Below, piece after piece: positions 23,436-32,089 of a stretch of DNA of 36,575 nucleotides (position 1 is the stretch's first letter; every line of letters starts with the position of its first letter). Made by a program: the position numbers and the translations under genes. Origin of the DNA: JAWPMV01 sp038527215 (lineage in GTDB: Bacteria; Bacteroidota; Bacteroidia; J057). The stretch spans positions 1 through 36,575 of the forward strand of contig JBCBGC010000083.1 in assembly GCA_038527215.1 (NCBI GenBank), given 5' to 3'. The notes under the pieces were generated by a model. The model ran no database searches and had not been told where the DNA came from. It saw only the letters and a program-made list of their open reading frames with translations.

Positions 23436-24638
23436 TTAGGCCATGACTTTTTCATTGTACACCTTCAGACCCGCTTCCAGACAACGCATGGCTTGACGCA
23501 GGTCTGTTTCGTTGAGGACATAAGCGATCCGGACTTGCTGCTTGCCTAGTCCGGGCGTAGCATAAAAACCAGAGCCTGGGGCCATCATGGTGGTCGCGCC
23601 TTCGAAAGAAAATTCTTCCAGCATCCACCGGCAGAAATTTTCCGAATCATCAATGGGCAGTTCTACCATGGCATAAAAGGCGCCATTGACCTGCGGCACA
23701 GTAACGCCTTCCATTTGGCCCAGCATTTCCAGCAGCAGGTTGCGGCGGCCTACATATTCTTCTATCACCCCATCATAAAAACTTTGGGGGAGTCCGTAGA
23801 TGGCTTCCGAACCGATCTGGGCCAGGGTAGGCGGAGAAAGGCGGGCCTGCGCCAGTTTGAGGACGGAGGTCATGACTTCTGCATTGCGGCTGACGACACA
23901 GCCCACCCGGGCGCCACAGGCAGAGAAGCGTTTGGAGACTGAATCGGTCACGATCACATGCTTATCCAGGCCTTCCAGGCCCAGCACCGAGTGATGCGCG
24001 AGCCCGTCATACGCAAATTCCCGGTAGACTTCGTCTGCGATCAGATATAGATCGTGTTTCAAAACGATCTCTCGCAGCTTTTCCAGGGCTTCCCTGGGAT
24101 ACATCACCCCAGTAGGATTGCCGGGATTGCAAATCAGGATGGCTTTGGTCCTTGGGGTGATTAGCTTTTCGAATTCCTCTATGGGAGGCAGGGCAAAACT
24201 CTCCTCAATGTGGGTGGTGATCGGCACCACGTTTACATTCGAGAAAATGGAGAAGCTGTTATAGTTCGCATAAAAAGGTTCAGGAATGATGATTTCGTCC
24301 CCGGCATTCATGCAGCTGGCAAAAACAAAGTTTAGCGCCTCAGAAGCGCCGGTGGTAACGATGACTTCGTTTTCGTTCAGCTCATGCCCTTTTCGTCCGT
24401 AATAATCTCTGATTGCACTCCTAAGCGGGGCAATCCCGGCTGAGTGGGAATAGGCAATCACGGGCAGGTCCGCCGTCCGAACGGCCTCCATGAAACCCGG
24501 AGGGGTTTCGATGTCTGGTTGGCCAATGTTGAGATGATACACCTGGGTGCCACGGGCTTTGGCGGCTTCAGCAAAAGGGACCAGTTTACGGATGGGAGAG
24601 GCAGGCATGGCCTGAGCTCTTTGAGAAATCTGCGGCAT
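23436..24638 (-). CDS. Class I/II PLP-dependent aminotransferase (aspartate-type)
   Basis: The 400-residue product is a fold-type I aminotransferase. It shows HLNIGQPDIETP near the N-terminus, the TTGASEALNF cofactor-binding turn (95-104), NPGNPTG (171-177), the DEVYRE segment (202-207) and the PLP lysine K236 in TDSVSKRFSACGARVG. The family normally moves amino groups between amino acids and 2-oxoglutarate; AspC-like aspartate specificity is likely but not certain. The ATG at 24636-24638 gives the expected N-terminus (MPQISQRAQAMPASPIRKLVPFA). hemW lies 9 bp downstream. A -7 box TACCTTTG on the minus strand lies at 24701-24708. Confidence 0.92.
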   Translation of the reverse strand: MPQISQRAQAMPASPIRKLVPFAEAAKARGTQVYHLNIGQPDIETPPGFMEAVRTADLPVIAYSHSAGIAPLRSAIRDYYGRKGHELNENEVIVTTGASEALNFVFASCMNAGDEIIIPEPFYANYNSFSIFSNVNVVPITTHIEESFALPPIEEFEKLITPRTKAILICNPGNPTGVMYPREALEKLREIVLKHDLYLIADEVYREFAYDGLAHHSVLGLEGLDKHVIVTDSVSKRFSACGARVGCVVSRNAEVMTSVLKLAQARLSPPTLAQIGSEAIYGLPQSFYDGVIEEYVGRRNLLLEMLGQMEGVTVPQVNGAFYAMVELPIDDSENFCRWMLEEFSFEGATTMMAPGSGFYATPGLGKQQVRIAYVLNETDLRQAMRCLEAGLKVYNEKVMA

Positions 24639-24677
24639 CTACGCGAATGAATTTAATACAAAAGACAAAAATCGATC

Positions 24678-24695
24678 CTCCCGCCGGGTAGGGAG
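24678..24695 (-). promoter_or_regulatory. Hairpin at the 5' end of the aminotransferase mRNA
   Basis: On the minus strand CTCCC and GGGAG enclose 8 nt (plus coordinates 24691-24695 and 24678-24682), followed by a T-rich stretch 5 bp later. It sits right where transcription from the 24701-24708 box should begin. It could be a leader structure or mRNA-stabilising 5' hairpin; the evidence is thin. Confidence 0.3.
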
Positions 24696-24700
24696 ACTAA

Positions 24701-24708
24701 CAAAGGTA
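24701..24708 (-). promoter_or_regulatory. TAnnTTTG -7 box for the aminotransferase-hemW operon
   Basis: The minus strand reads TACCTTTG. A TTTT block occurs about 20 bp upstream instead of TTTG. The start codon is 62 bp downstream, leaving a leader of roughly 55 nt. Confidence 0.5.
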
Positions 24709-24723
24709 AGCCTTCCAGACTGC

Positions 24724-24756
24724 TTTTGAAAACCTCACGGGGAAGGTGTAATTTTC
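24724..24756 (+). promoter_or_regulatory. Promoter of the LytS/LytTR operon
   Basis: TTTTG (24724-24728), a 20-bp spacer, then TAATTTTC (24749-24756), one mismatch from TAnnTTTG. The kinase ATG is only 3 bp further on, so the mRNA would be leaderless. It overlaps back-to-back with the aminotransferase promoter. Confidence 0.5.
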
Positions 24757-24759
24757 AGC

Positions 24760-25785
24760 ATGCGTTCAACTCTCAAACGATTGGGCAAGGTCGCCCTCAT
24801 CTATCTGGTGTTTGGGGTCGGAGGCCTGGCCCTTATTTGCTGGCAGTGCCTCGATACCTGGGAAGAAGCCTGGCCCAATATCCTCTTCGGGGTCATCATT
24901 TGCGTAGTCTTGTGGGAAGGAAACGGCCGGATCAGCCGGGCCCTGGATGACCGTATTGTATGGTTGGAGCAGCCTCTGCTACGGCTGGTGCTTGGGATTT
25001 TATTTATGGTAGGCTATACAGTCCTGGCTGTTTCGGTGGTATTGTGGGCTTATTATGTGCTCGTTTTGGGGGTGTCCTTCGATTTTGGGGATTTAACCAA
25101 CACCATTTGGTTTAGCCTGGTCATCACCCTGGTGATCTCTACCTTGCTGCATAGCCGGGGCTTTCTGCTTAATTGGAGACAGTCCGCCCTGAACGCGGAG
25201 CGCTTGAAACGAGAGCAGCTCAACTCCCGCTTTTTGTCCCTCAAAAACCAACTCAATCCTCACTTTCTTTTTAATAGCCTGAACGCCCTGTCGAGTCTGG
25301 TCTATAAAGATCAGGACCAGGCGGCTCGCTTTATCAAGCAACTCTCCAAAGTATACCGTTATATCCTGGAACATGCTGATCAGGAGGTGGTCAGACTAGA
25401 TAGCGAAATGGAATGTCTGCAGGCGTATTTATACTTATTGCACATCAGATTTGGGGATAATTTGGCGGTACAGATAGATACCGAGGCCGGGAAACAGCTT
25501 TTTTTACCCCCGCTGAGTTTACAGCTGCTGGTTGAAAATGCGATCAAACACAATATCGTTTCCTCCGACCAGCCTTTGGAGGTAAGCATAGAGGCAGGTG
25601 ATGCCTGGGTTACCGTGCGGAACAACTTGCAGAAAAAAAGCTCTCCGGCCGCCGGAACGGGTAAAGGCCTGCAAAATATCCTGGATCGGTACCAGTTTTT
25701 GTCCGACCGAAAACCTGAAATCCTGGAAACCGAATCCGCCTTTATCGTCAAACTCCCCCTGCTAAGCCTTTCCCAAACCGCTTAA
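24760..25785 (+). CDS. LytS/YehU-type sensor histidine kinase
   Basis: The 341-residue product has four hydrophobic helices in its first 130 residues (VALIYLVFGVGGLALICW, ILFGVIICVVLW, LVLGILFMVGYTVLAVSVVLWAYYVLVL, IWFSLVITLVISTLL) and no extracellular sensor domain. A coiled segment leads to the His_kinase domain with the phosphorylated His168 in LKNQLNPHFLFNSLNALSSL. A HATPase-type segment follows: PPLSLQLLVENAIKHNI and GTGKGLQNILDRYQFL. These kinases act with LytTR response regulators, and one follows after 12 bp. The input signal is probably sensed within or near the membrane. The ATG at 24760 is directly behind a promoter-like element. Confidence 0.95.
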   Translation: MRSTLKRLGKVALIYLVFGVGGLALICWQCLDTWEEAWPNILFGVIICVVLWEGNGRISRALDDRIVWLEQPLLRLVLGILFMVGYTVLAVSVVLWAYYVLVLGVSFDFGDLTNTIWFSLVITLVISTLLHSRGFLLNWRQSALNAERLKREQLNSRFLSLKNQLNPHFLFNSLNALSSLVYKDQDQAARFIKQLSKVYRYILEHADQEVVRLDSEMECLQAYLYLLHIRFGDNLAVQIDTEAGKQLFLPPLSLQLLVENAIKHNIVSSDQPLEVSIEAGDAWVTVRNNLQKKSSPAAGTGKGLQNILDRYQFLSDRKPEILETESAFIVKLPLLSLSQTA

Positions 25786-25797
25786 TTCCTCCAACTT

Positions 25798-26577
25798 ATG
25801 GCAATGACTGTATTGATTATCGAAGACGAACCCCTGGCGGCCGAAAGGTTAGAGGAAATGATTTTGCGCTATGAATCTCACATCGAGGTGGTGGATAGAT
25901 TAGACAGCGTTTCCCGGGCCGTCCGTTTCTTTAAAGAAAATAGCCCCCCAGATCTGCTCTTTCTGGATATCCAACTGGCGGATGGCTTGAGTTTTGACAT
26001 TTTTGACCAGGTCACGGTACCCTGCCCGATTATTTTTACCACTGCCTATGACCAATACGCTCTTAAAGCCTTCAAGGTCAATAGCATTGATTATCTGCTC
26101 AAACCATTGGACGAGGAAGAACTGGCGGCTGCCCTGGATCAATATGTCAAGCAATATCAGGATGTATCCAGGAAAAAGCAGGCCCTGCCTTTTGACCTTG
26201 AAAGTCTGAGACAGATGGTGATGGGTGAGAAAAAAGCCTATAAAACCCGCTTTGTCGTAAAAAAAGGCGAGCATTTGGTGGTCGTGCCCGTCGAGGACAT
26301 TTTATACTTCTATGCGGAAGAAAAAGTGGTTTTTATGCGCACGGAGGATGGCCGCAGGTTTTTGATCGAAGGAACCCTGGCAGAGGTGGAAGAAAAGATT
26401 GATCCAGATGCTTTTTTTCGCATCAACCGCACTTACCTGGTAAGTGCTGCCTCTATGGAAGACATTGTTTCCTTTTCCAATCGGAGACTGAAACTGAGCC
26501 TTCGCCATCAAAAAGATGAGAAAGTATTGGTGGCAAGAGAAAAAGTAAAAGCATTTAAAGCCTGGCTGGACCGATAG
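25798..26577 (+). CDS. LytTR family response regulator
   Basis: The 259-residue product has a CheY-like receiver (1-120) with acidic pocket D10/E11, phospho-acceptor D57 in LLFLDIQLADGLSF, the conserved Thr in FTTAYDQYALKAF and Lys in YLLKPLDEEEL. It is followed by a linker and a LytTR DNA-binding domain (about 158-259, RFVVKKGEHLVVVPVEDILYFYAEEKVVFMRTEDGRRFLIEGTLAEVEEKIDPDAFFRINRTYLVS). It is the partner of the kinase encoded 12 bp upstream. ATG at 25798 or 25804 would serve equally (MAMTVLII). It converges with the ferredoxin gene with only 9 bp between stops and no terminator. Confidence 0.96.
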   Translation: MAMTVLIIEDEPLAAERLEEMILRYESHIEVVDRLDSVSRAVRFFKENSPPDLLFLDIQLADGLSFDIFDQVTVPCPIIFTTAYDQYALKAFKVNSIDYLLKPLDEEELAAALDQYVKQYQDVSRKKQALPFDLESLRQMVMGEKKAYKTRFVVKKGEHLVVVPVEDILYFYAEEKVVFMRTEDGRRFLIEGTLAEVEEKIDPDAFFRINRTYLVSAASMEDIVSFSNRRLKLSLRHQKDEKVLVAREKVKAFKAWLDR

Positions 26578-26586
26578 CAAGGATGG

Positions 26587-26922
26587 CTACATCCACCAAT
26601 AATCATTGGAGGATTTCATGACCAGGCGATCCACAGGCTGGTTGAGTTGGAGATGACTGTGGATAATTTCCGGAATATCTTCGGGGGTTACTTTTCCGTA
26701 AAGGACATTGTCGGGTAACATCTTCATGGAAATGCCAGTTCGGCAATTGGAGAGGCAGGCTGAACCCTTGACAATCACCTTTTTATGGAGATTGGCTTCC
26801 TCCAAATAGGTGTGTAAATAGAGCAAGAGGTCTTCGGATCCTTTATCGTTACAGCATCCCCCACCACTTAGTTTGGGGCGTGCGCTGTTACACACCAGGA
26901 TATGGAGTTTTTTGTCGGCCAT
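26587..26922 (-). CDS. Thioredoxin-like [2Fe-2S] ferredoxin
   Basis: The 111-residue product is a thioredoxin-fold 2Fe-2S ferredoxin: HILVCNSARPKLSGGGCCNDKG (Cys11, Cys23, Cys24), then VIVKGSACLSNCRTGISMKMLPDNVLYGKVTPEDIPEIIHSHL (Cys56, Cys60). The C-x(n)-C ... C-x3-C arrangement and the DxVxYGxVTPEDxPEIIxxHL end are typical of this family, small cytoplasmic electron carriers also found as NuoE-like domains. The redox partner is not encoded next to it. It stands alone on the minus strand between the LytTR regulator (convergent) and the prenyltransferase (divergent). Confidence 0.93.
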   Translation of the reverse strand: MADKKLHILVCNSARPKLSGGGCCNDKGSEDLLLYLHTYLEEANLHKKVIVKGSACLSNCRTGISMKMLPDNVLYGKVTPEDIPEIIHSHLQLNQPVDRLVMKSSNDYWWM

Positions 26923-27037
26923 GGGAGTATAACGGATTCTCTATATGAAGTGTTTTCATTCCCGCAAAGAAATTTCTCATATTAGATATTGGTTATTTAA
27001 AAAAAAGCAGTGAAGCTGCCCCTTTGATCTCGGTTAT

Positions 27038-27907
27038 ATGAAGAAATACCTTTCCCTCGTCAAATTCGCCCATACCATTTTTGCTTTGCCTTTTGCGATG
27101 CTGGGATTGTTCCTGGGCCTTCAGGTTATGGAAATCAATGCCTGGGAACCCGATAAACCTGCCTGGCAGTCTTTTTTACTGGTCATCCTCTGTATGGTTT
27201 TTGCCCGAAATGCAGCCATGGGCTTCAACCGCTATATCGACCGGGATATAGATGCCGATAACGCCCGTACGCAGACCCGGGAAATTCCTGCGGGGATCAT
27301 CAGTCCCCGCCATGCCTTGGGATTTGTCCTGGCCAATGTAGGCTTATTTATCCTGACCACCTGGTTTATCAACCCCCTCTGTTTTTACCTTTCTCCCGTA
27401 GCGCTGGCGGTGATTCTGGGTTATTCCCTCACCAAGCGGTTCACGGCCCTTTGTCATTTAGTCTTGGGGGTAGGCTTGTCCCTGGCCCCCGTGGGAGCAT
27501 TTATCGCGGTAACCGGGGTGTTTCAGTGGGAGCCTATCATATTGGGGCTGGCGGTCCTTACCTGGGTGAGTGGATTTGACATCATATATGCCTTGCAGGA
27601 CGAAGAATTCGACAAAGGTCATGCCCTCTACTCCATTCCTGCCTGGCTAGGGAAGAATCGGGCCTTAATGGTCTCATCTGCCCTACATTTTGTTACCGCT
27701 TCTTTTATCCTCCTTTTCGGGGTATTGATCCAGGCCAGTTGGATTTATTGGATTGGAGCCATTTGTTTTCTGGTATTGCTGGGCTATCAGCATTTTTTGG
27801 TCAAACCCCATGATCTTTCCCGGGTAAATCTGGCCTTTTTCACCACCAACGGCATTGCCTCCGTCATCTTTGCTTGTTTTGGGATTGGGGAACTACTGCT
27901 GAGGTAG
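27038..27907 (+). CDS. mqnP: UbiA-like prenyltransferase (MqnP type, menaquinone via futalosine)
   Basis: The 289-residue product is a UbiA-superfamily membrane prenyltransferase with eight or nine hydrophobic helices. It has both Asp-rich motifs: NRYIDRDIDADNARTQTREIPAG and DIIYALQDEEFDKGHALYSIPAWLG. The HALYSIPA/RxIPAG pattern is that of the UbiA-like enzymes annotated as 4-hydroxybenzoate octaprenyltransferase in organisms without ubiquinone. In these the enzyme is thought to prenylate the futalosine-pathway naphthoate precursor. Assignment to MqnP rather than UbiA is inferred from the Bacteroidota context; no other mqn gene is in the window. The gene follows a 115-bp gap after the ferredoxin start. 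Confidence 0.85.
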   Translation: MKKYLSLVKFAHTIFALPFAMLGLFLGLQVMEINAWEPDKPAWQSFLLVILCMVFARNAAMGFNRYIDRDIDADNARTQTREIPAGIISPRHALGFVLANVGLFILTTWFINPLCFYLSPVALAVILGYSLTKRFTALCHLVLGVGLSLAPVGAFIAVTGVFQWEPIILGLAVLTWVSGFDIIYALQDEEFDKGHALYSIPAWLGKNRALMVSSALHFVTASFILLFGVLIQASWIYWIGAICFLVLLGYQHFLVKPHDLSRVNLAFFTTNGIASVIFACFGIGELLLR

Positions 27908-27970
27908 AGAAATTTTCATTTAATCCCCTTCCCCTTCCTAACATTAGCGTATAAGTCTTATTTTTAGGAC

Positions 27971-29077
27971 ATGGAGCAAGGGAAACCTATGTTGATACGA
28001 AAAGGATGGATCACCGGTCTGAGCCTGGTTTTCCTCTTCCTAAGCATAGGCGCCGCCCGCTCTTCCCGCCCGGTAAAAACGTTTTGCGAAGTTTCGGTTT
28101 CCGTGCCGGCTTCCTTTCAAACCGTGAAGGGAAAGCTACGGACCCAGGCTGCCTCTACCTCAGCGGCCTTGTTACCTCAGCCCTATGAAACCGGGCGCCT
28201 TACCGAAGGACAGAATACCAATTTTTACAGGAGGCTTCCCACATCAAGCACCTGGACGTCTCGTTCCGCCTCCCGGGTCGCAGCAGTCCCCCAACTCCAA
28301 AAACTGGAAGGCCAGGCATTCTTACAGACCGAAGCCTACGAAGTGCTGCGCAAGGAAGGGCAAACCCAGCAAATGAAACTACCCGGTCAGGTAACCTATA
28401 CGGGTTTCGATGGGTACCAATTGGCGCGGGCTCAGCCTCAGCGAATGAGCCCGGCTCAGGCCCGTGGTTATTTTCCCCAGGATCATGAGAAAGCCGCTTT
28501 TGCAGGGAGTTACTGGGAATCTGGGCGCTCAGAACGCTGGCAAGGTACTTATGAACTCACCCGAACTCAGGAGATACCGGTGAGAAGTTTTCAGCCTTCT
28601 CTGCACGATACCCGTTACCGTGAACGTTCCTATCTGGATGCGCCGAGACGGTGGACAGTGGGCGAAACCCGCTACAATCATCGGGAATGGTTGGCAGAGA
28701 AAGACCCAGCAGGCACCCGGGAAGAGTTTTCCCAGACCCGGCGTAAGACGCACGAATATCAGGTGGCCCAAAAGCCCAACGCTTTGGTCAACGAGCGGTA
28801 TCAAGCTCGGTATCTGGAGGTCCAGGGTCCTTCCAAAACTTTCCCTGGCTACTACCTGCAGCCCCGGCAAGTTATATGTGATGATTTTCAGTCCACGGCC
28901 CTGGTACGGAGCATCCAACAAAAACTTAAACAAAAAGGCTATTATTTACATAGCCTGCATGGTCGATGGGATCGACCTACGCAGCAGGCTTTTTTCCAAT
29001 ACCAGAAAAGAAACAATTTCCCGGAACTGGCCTGGGATATCGCAACCCTTGAATCCTTACACATTTCATTACCCTAG
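27971..29077 (+). CDS. Secreted protein with C-terminal peptidoglycan-binding-like domain
   Basis: The 368-residue frame starts at 27971, but the Met at 27989 gives a more regular signal peptide (MLIRKGWITGLSLVFLFLSIGAARS). Most of the mature protein (about 40-300) is Arg/Gln/Tyr/Glu-rich and low in hydrophobics, with short recurring patterns such as TRYRERSYLD, TRYNHREWL and NERYQARYLEVQ. I do not recognise a family in it. The last 60 residues (STALVRSIQQKLKQKGYYLHSLHGRWDRPTQQAFFQYQKRNNFP) fit a PG_binding_1-type helical domain. A cell-wall-associated structural or scaffold role is likely. A GH3-serine hydrolase gene follows 21 bp downstream and could be its functional partner. Confidence 0.75.
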   Translation: MEQGKPMLIRKGWITGLSLVFLFLSIGAARSSRPVKTFCEVSVSVPASFQTVKGKLRTQAASTSAALLPQPYETGRLTEGQNTNFYRRLPTSSTWTSRSASRVAAVPQLQKLEGQAFLQTEAYEVLRKEGQTQQMKLPGQVTYTGFDGYQLARAQPQRMSPAQARGYFPQDHEKAAFAGSYWESGRSERWQGTYELTRTQEIPVRSFQPSLHDTRYRERSYLDAPRRWTVGETRYNHREWLAEKDPAGTREEFSQTRRKTHEYQVAQKPNALVNERYQARYLEVQGPSKTFPGYYLQPRQVICDDFQSTALVRSIQQKLKQKGYYLHSLHGRWDRPTQQAFFQYQKRNNFPELAWDIATLESLHISLP

Positions 29078-29098
29078 CGTATATTCACTTCACCCTAC

Positions 29099-32083
29099 AT
29101 GACTGGATTCCCTTTCCAACAATTTCACCGCGCTCAAACCCTCTGGTTGGTGCTGCTTTGGCTTCAAACCTTTGCTTTTTCTTCTCTCTATGGCCAGCAA
29201 AGCCAAGCTGAATCCCGATGGGTTGACAGTACGCTTCAGGAGATGAGCCTGGAAGAAAAAATTGGCCAATTATTTATCCTGACCACTTACTCTAACCAGA
29301 CCGAAAAAGACTATGCTTACATAGAGCGACTGGTGCGAGAAGAACATCTGGGCGGACTCATTTTCATGCAAGGTAACCCCAGGGATCAGATCAAGCTGAT
29401 CAACCGCTATCAGAAGCAAGCCTATTTACCTTTGCTGATTGCCCAGGATGCGGAGTGGGGGCTAAGTATGCGCTTAAGAGGCGTGCCCAGCTATCCCCGT
29501 AATATGACTTTGGGAGCGGTAAGGGATGATTCCCTGCTGTATTACCTGGGGCGGGAAATGGCCCGAGACCTCCAAAGCGTAGGCGTGCAAGTCAACTTTG
29601 CCCCCGTGGTAGATGTGAATAATAATGCTCGTAACCCCGTGATCAATTATCGCTCCTTCGGGGAAGATAAATACCGCGTGGCTCGTAAAGGGATCATGAT
29701 CAGCCAGGGTATGCAGGATCAGGGAATCATGGCCTGCGCCAAGCACTTTCCCGGCCACGGCGATACCGATACGGACTCGCACTATGACCTGCCTATTATT
29801 GACCACCCCATCAACCGACTCGATACCTTGGAATTGTACCCCTTCCAAAAACTGATCGAATCCGGCGTGGGAGCCGTCATGGTGGCCCATTTATACATTC
29901 CTTCTCTGGATCCTACGACCAATCAGGCTTCTTCCCTTTCGAGGCCGATCATTACGGATTTGTTACGGAAAAAAATGGGCTTTGATGGCCTGGTGTTTAC
30001 GGATGCCCTCAATATGCATGGGGTAACCAAGTTTTATTCACCGGGGGAAATTTGCCTGAAAGCGTTGCAAGCGGGGAATGACCTGCTGCTCTCTCCCACC
30101 AATGTTCCTTTGTCCGCCCGCCTGATCAAGCAGGCCATACAGAAGGGGGAATGGTCTCAGGCAGAACTGGATGATAGGGTTCGGCGCATGCTGAGAACCA
30201 AATATCGCACAGGTCTGGCCGCCTATCAACCTGCTTCCATAGAAAAAGCCACTACCATTCTGGAGCGTCCTGAAATCCAGGTTTTGCGGAAAAGACTCTA
30301 TGAATCAGCGGTAACCATCCCCCTGAATAAAGACCGTTTGTTACCCATTGATCATTTAGCTCAGAAAAGCATCGCTTACGTACAGATCGGGGGAGGAGCA
30401 AAAAACCGATTTGAAGAGAGCTTAAAAAAATACGCGTCCGTAAGCCGTTTTTACCTGAGAAGGAATTTTACTTCGGCGGACAAAGCAGGCCTGATGCGCA
30501 AATTGGAGGACTATGATACCGTCATCCTGGGCATGTTTGGGATGAATCAGCGGGCAAAAGATAATTTTGGCATTCTGGAGCCAGCTCCCCGCCTGAGTCG
30601 TGATCTTTCGGCTTCGGGCAAAAAAGTGATCCTCAGCCTCTTTGGGAATCCGTATGCGCTGCGAAATTTCGGCACCGAAGCGGCCGTGGTAGTGGCCTAT
30701 GAAGATGTGCCGGAAGCGCAAGGAGCGGCTGCAGCGGCTATTTTTGGCGGGATTGCGGTCTCAGGTCGTCTGCCGGTTACCGCTTCTTCCACCTTCAGGG
30801 CTGGTCAGGGTTTTCCCATTCCCCGGGCCGTAAGGTTTGGGTTTGGCTTTCCGGAAGAGTCTCGGATGGACCGCAAGGAGCTTTCCAAAATCGACTCTTT
30901 GGCCTATCACTACATCGCCCGAAGAGCCATGCCTGGTTGCCAGATTCTGGTGATGAAGGGAAATCGGATTGTGTATGATAAAGCCTTTGGCCGCATGGAG
31001 TACGACCGCAAATCCTCGGTAATCGATGCATACCAGCATACCTATGACCTGGCTTCCGTTACCAAAGTGGCTGCTACCACCCTCGCTGCGATGAGCCTGG
31101 TAGAAGACGGGCGGCTGAACCTGGATCAACCCATCAAAGCCTACCTGACCGACCTCCGGGGGACCCCTCTGGCAGAGTTGACTCCACGCAGACTGCTACA
31201 GCACAATGCGGGCCTGCCCAGTTGGGCACCGCTACATCTGGAGACTTTTCAGGATAGTCGCAGAAAAATCATCAATCGGGAATTCCTGAGTTATGTGCCT
31301 TCCCCCTCGCACGTCTACCCCATCGCTCCGGGCTTTTATGCCTCCTCCGCTTTGCAGGATTGGGCCTGGGAACAGATCAAGTTGGTAGAGGTCAGAAACA
31401 CCACCCGAACCCGTTACAGTGATTTGGGCTTGATCATCATGGGACGGGTCATGGAGCATATCCTGGGGGAAGATTTGGCCGCCTATGTGGAACGGCAGTT
31501 TTACCGGCCGATGGGCATGGATCACACCTATTTTCAGCCCACGCAGAAGGGCAAAGGCAGAGACTGTCCGCCTACGGAAATTGACCGGCAATGGCGAAAC
31601 TGTACCATCAAGGGTTACGTGCATGATCCTACCTCGGCCCTGTTTGGGGGAATATCAGGCCATGCGGGCCTTTTTTCCAATATCTATGATCTCGCGAAAT
31701 ACAGCCTGATGATCAAAAATGGGGGGAATTATGCCTTCGATCGCTACCTCAAGCCCCAGACCATCCATTACTTTACGAAGCAGCAACGACAAAATAGCCG
31801 TAAAGGACTGGGCTGGGATAAGCCGGAGATTTCCCCTTATCGCACCAACCCGGTTTCGGAATGGGCCTCTATGAAAACTTTTGGTCATACCGGCTTTACC
31901 GGTACTTGTCTGTGGGTAGACCCTCAATATGATTTGGTGTATATCTTTTTGTCCAACCGAACCTACCCCCGCGCCAGCAACCAACTCCTTCTCAAAGAGA
32001 ATGTACGTATCCTGATCATGGATCAGATTTATAAATCCATGGCTCGCTACCAGCAAAAACCCCTCGACCTGCCTTTTCTGTAG
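29099..32083 (+). CDS. GH3 glycoside hydrolase - serine hydrolase (beta-lactamase-like) fusion
   Basis: The 994-residue protein has a signal peptide (to about residue 33, WLQTFAFSSLYGQQSQ). The GH3 domain (about 40-400) contains AKHFPGHGDTDTDSHYDLP (NagZ-like His region near 227) and the nucleophile region LVFTDALNMHG (Asp302). A second GH3-type alpha/beta part follows (about 405-590). The C-terminal half (about 605-985) is a class C beta-lactamase-like serine hydrolase with S653-x-x-K656 in LASVTKVA, the TRYSDLGLIIMG Y-x-N-type motif and FGHTGFTGT. Together they point to beta-N-acetylglucosaminidase and peptidase/esterase action on peptidoglycan or related glycans. This two-enzyme fusion is common in Bacteroidota. 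No terminator lies between it and the convergent zinc peptidase gene. Confidence 0.95.
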   Translation: MTGFPFQQFHRAQTLWLVLLWLQTFAFSSLYGQQSQAESRWVDSTLQEMSLEEKIGQLFILTTYSNQTEKDYAYIERLVREEHLGGLIFMQGNPRDQIKLINRYQKQAYLPLLIAQDAEWGLSMRLRGVPSYPRNMTLGAVRDDSLLYYLGREMARDLQSVGVQVNFAPVVDVNNNARNPVINYRSFGEDKYRVARKGIMISQGMQDQGIMACAKHFPGHGDTDTDSHYDLPIIDHPINRLDTLELYPFQKLIESGVGAVMVAHLYIPSLDPTTNQASSLSRPIITDLLRKKMGFDGLVFTDALNMHGVTKFYSPGEICLKALQAGNDLLLSPTNVPLSARLIKQAIQKGEWSQAELDDRVRRMLRTKYRTGLAAYQPASIEKATTILERPEIQVLRKRLYESAVTIPLNKDRLLPIDHLAQKSIAYVQIGGGAKNRFEESLKKYASVSRFYLRRNFTSADKAGLMRKLEDYDTVILGMFGMNQRAKDNFGILEPAPRLSRDLSASGKKVILSLFGNPYALRNFGTEAAVVVAYEDVPEAQGAAAAAIFGGIAVSGRLPVTASSTFRAGQGFPIPRAVRFGFGFPEESRMDRKELSKIDSLAYHYIARRAMPGCQILVMKGNRIVYDKAFGRMEYDRKSSVIDAYQHTYDLASVTKVAATTLAAMSLVEDGRLNLDQPIKAYLTDLRGTPLAELTPRRLLQHNAGLPSWAPLHLETFQDSRRKIINREFLSYVPSPSHVYPIAPGFYASSALQDWAWEQIKLVEVRNTTRTRYSDLGLIIMGRVMEHILGEDLAAYVERQFYRPMGMDHTYFQPTQKGKGRDCPPTEIDRQWRNCTIKGYVHDPTSALFGGISGHAGLFSNIYDLAKYSLMIKNGGNYAFDRYLKPQTIHYFTKQQRQNSRKGLGWDKPEISPYRTNPVSEWASMKTFGHTGFTGTCLWVDPQYDLVYIFLSNRTYPRASNQLLLKENVRILIMDQIYKSMARYQQKPLDLPFL

Positions 32084-32089
32084 GCTAAG

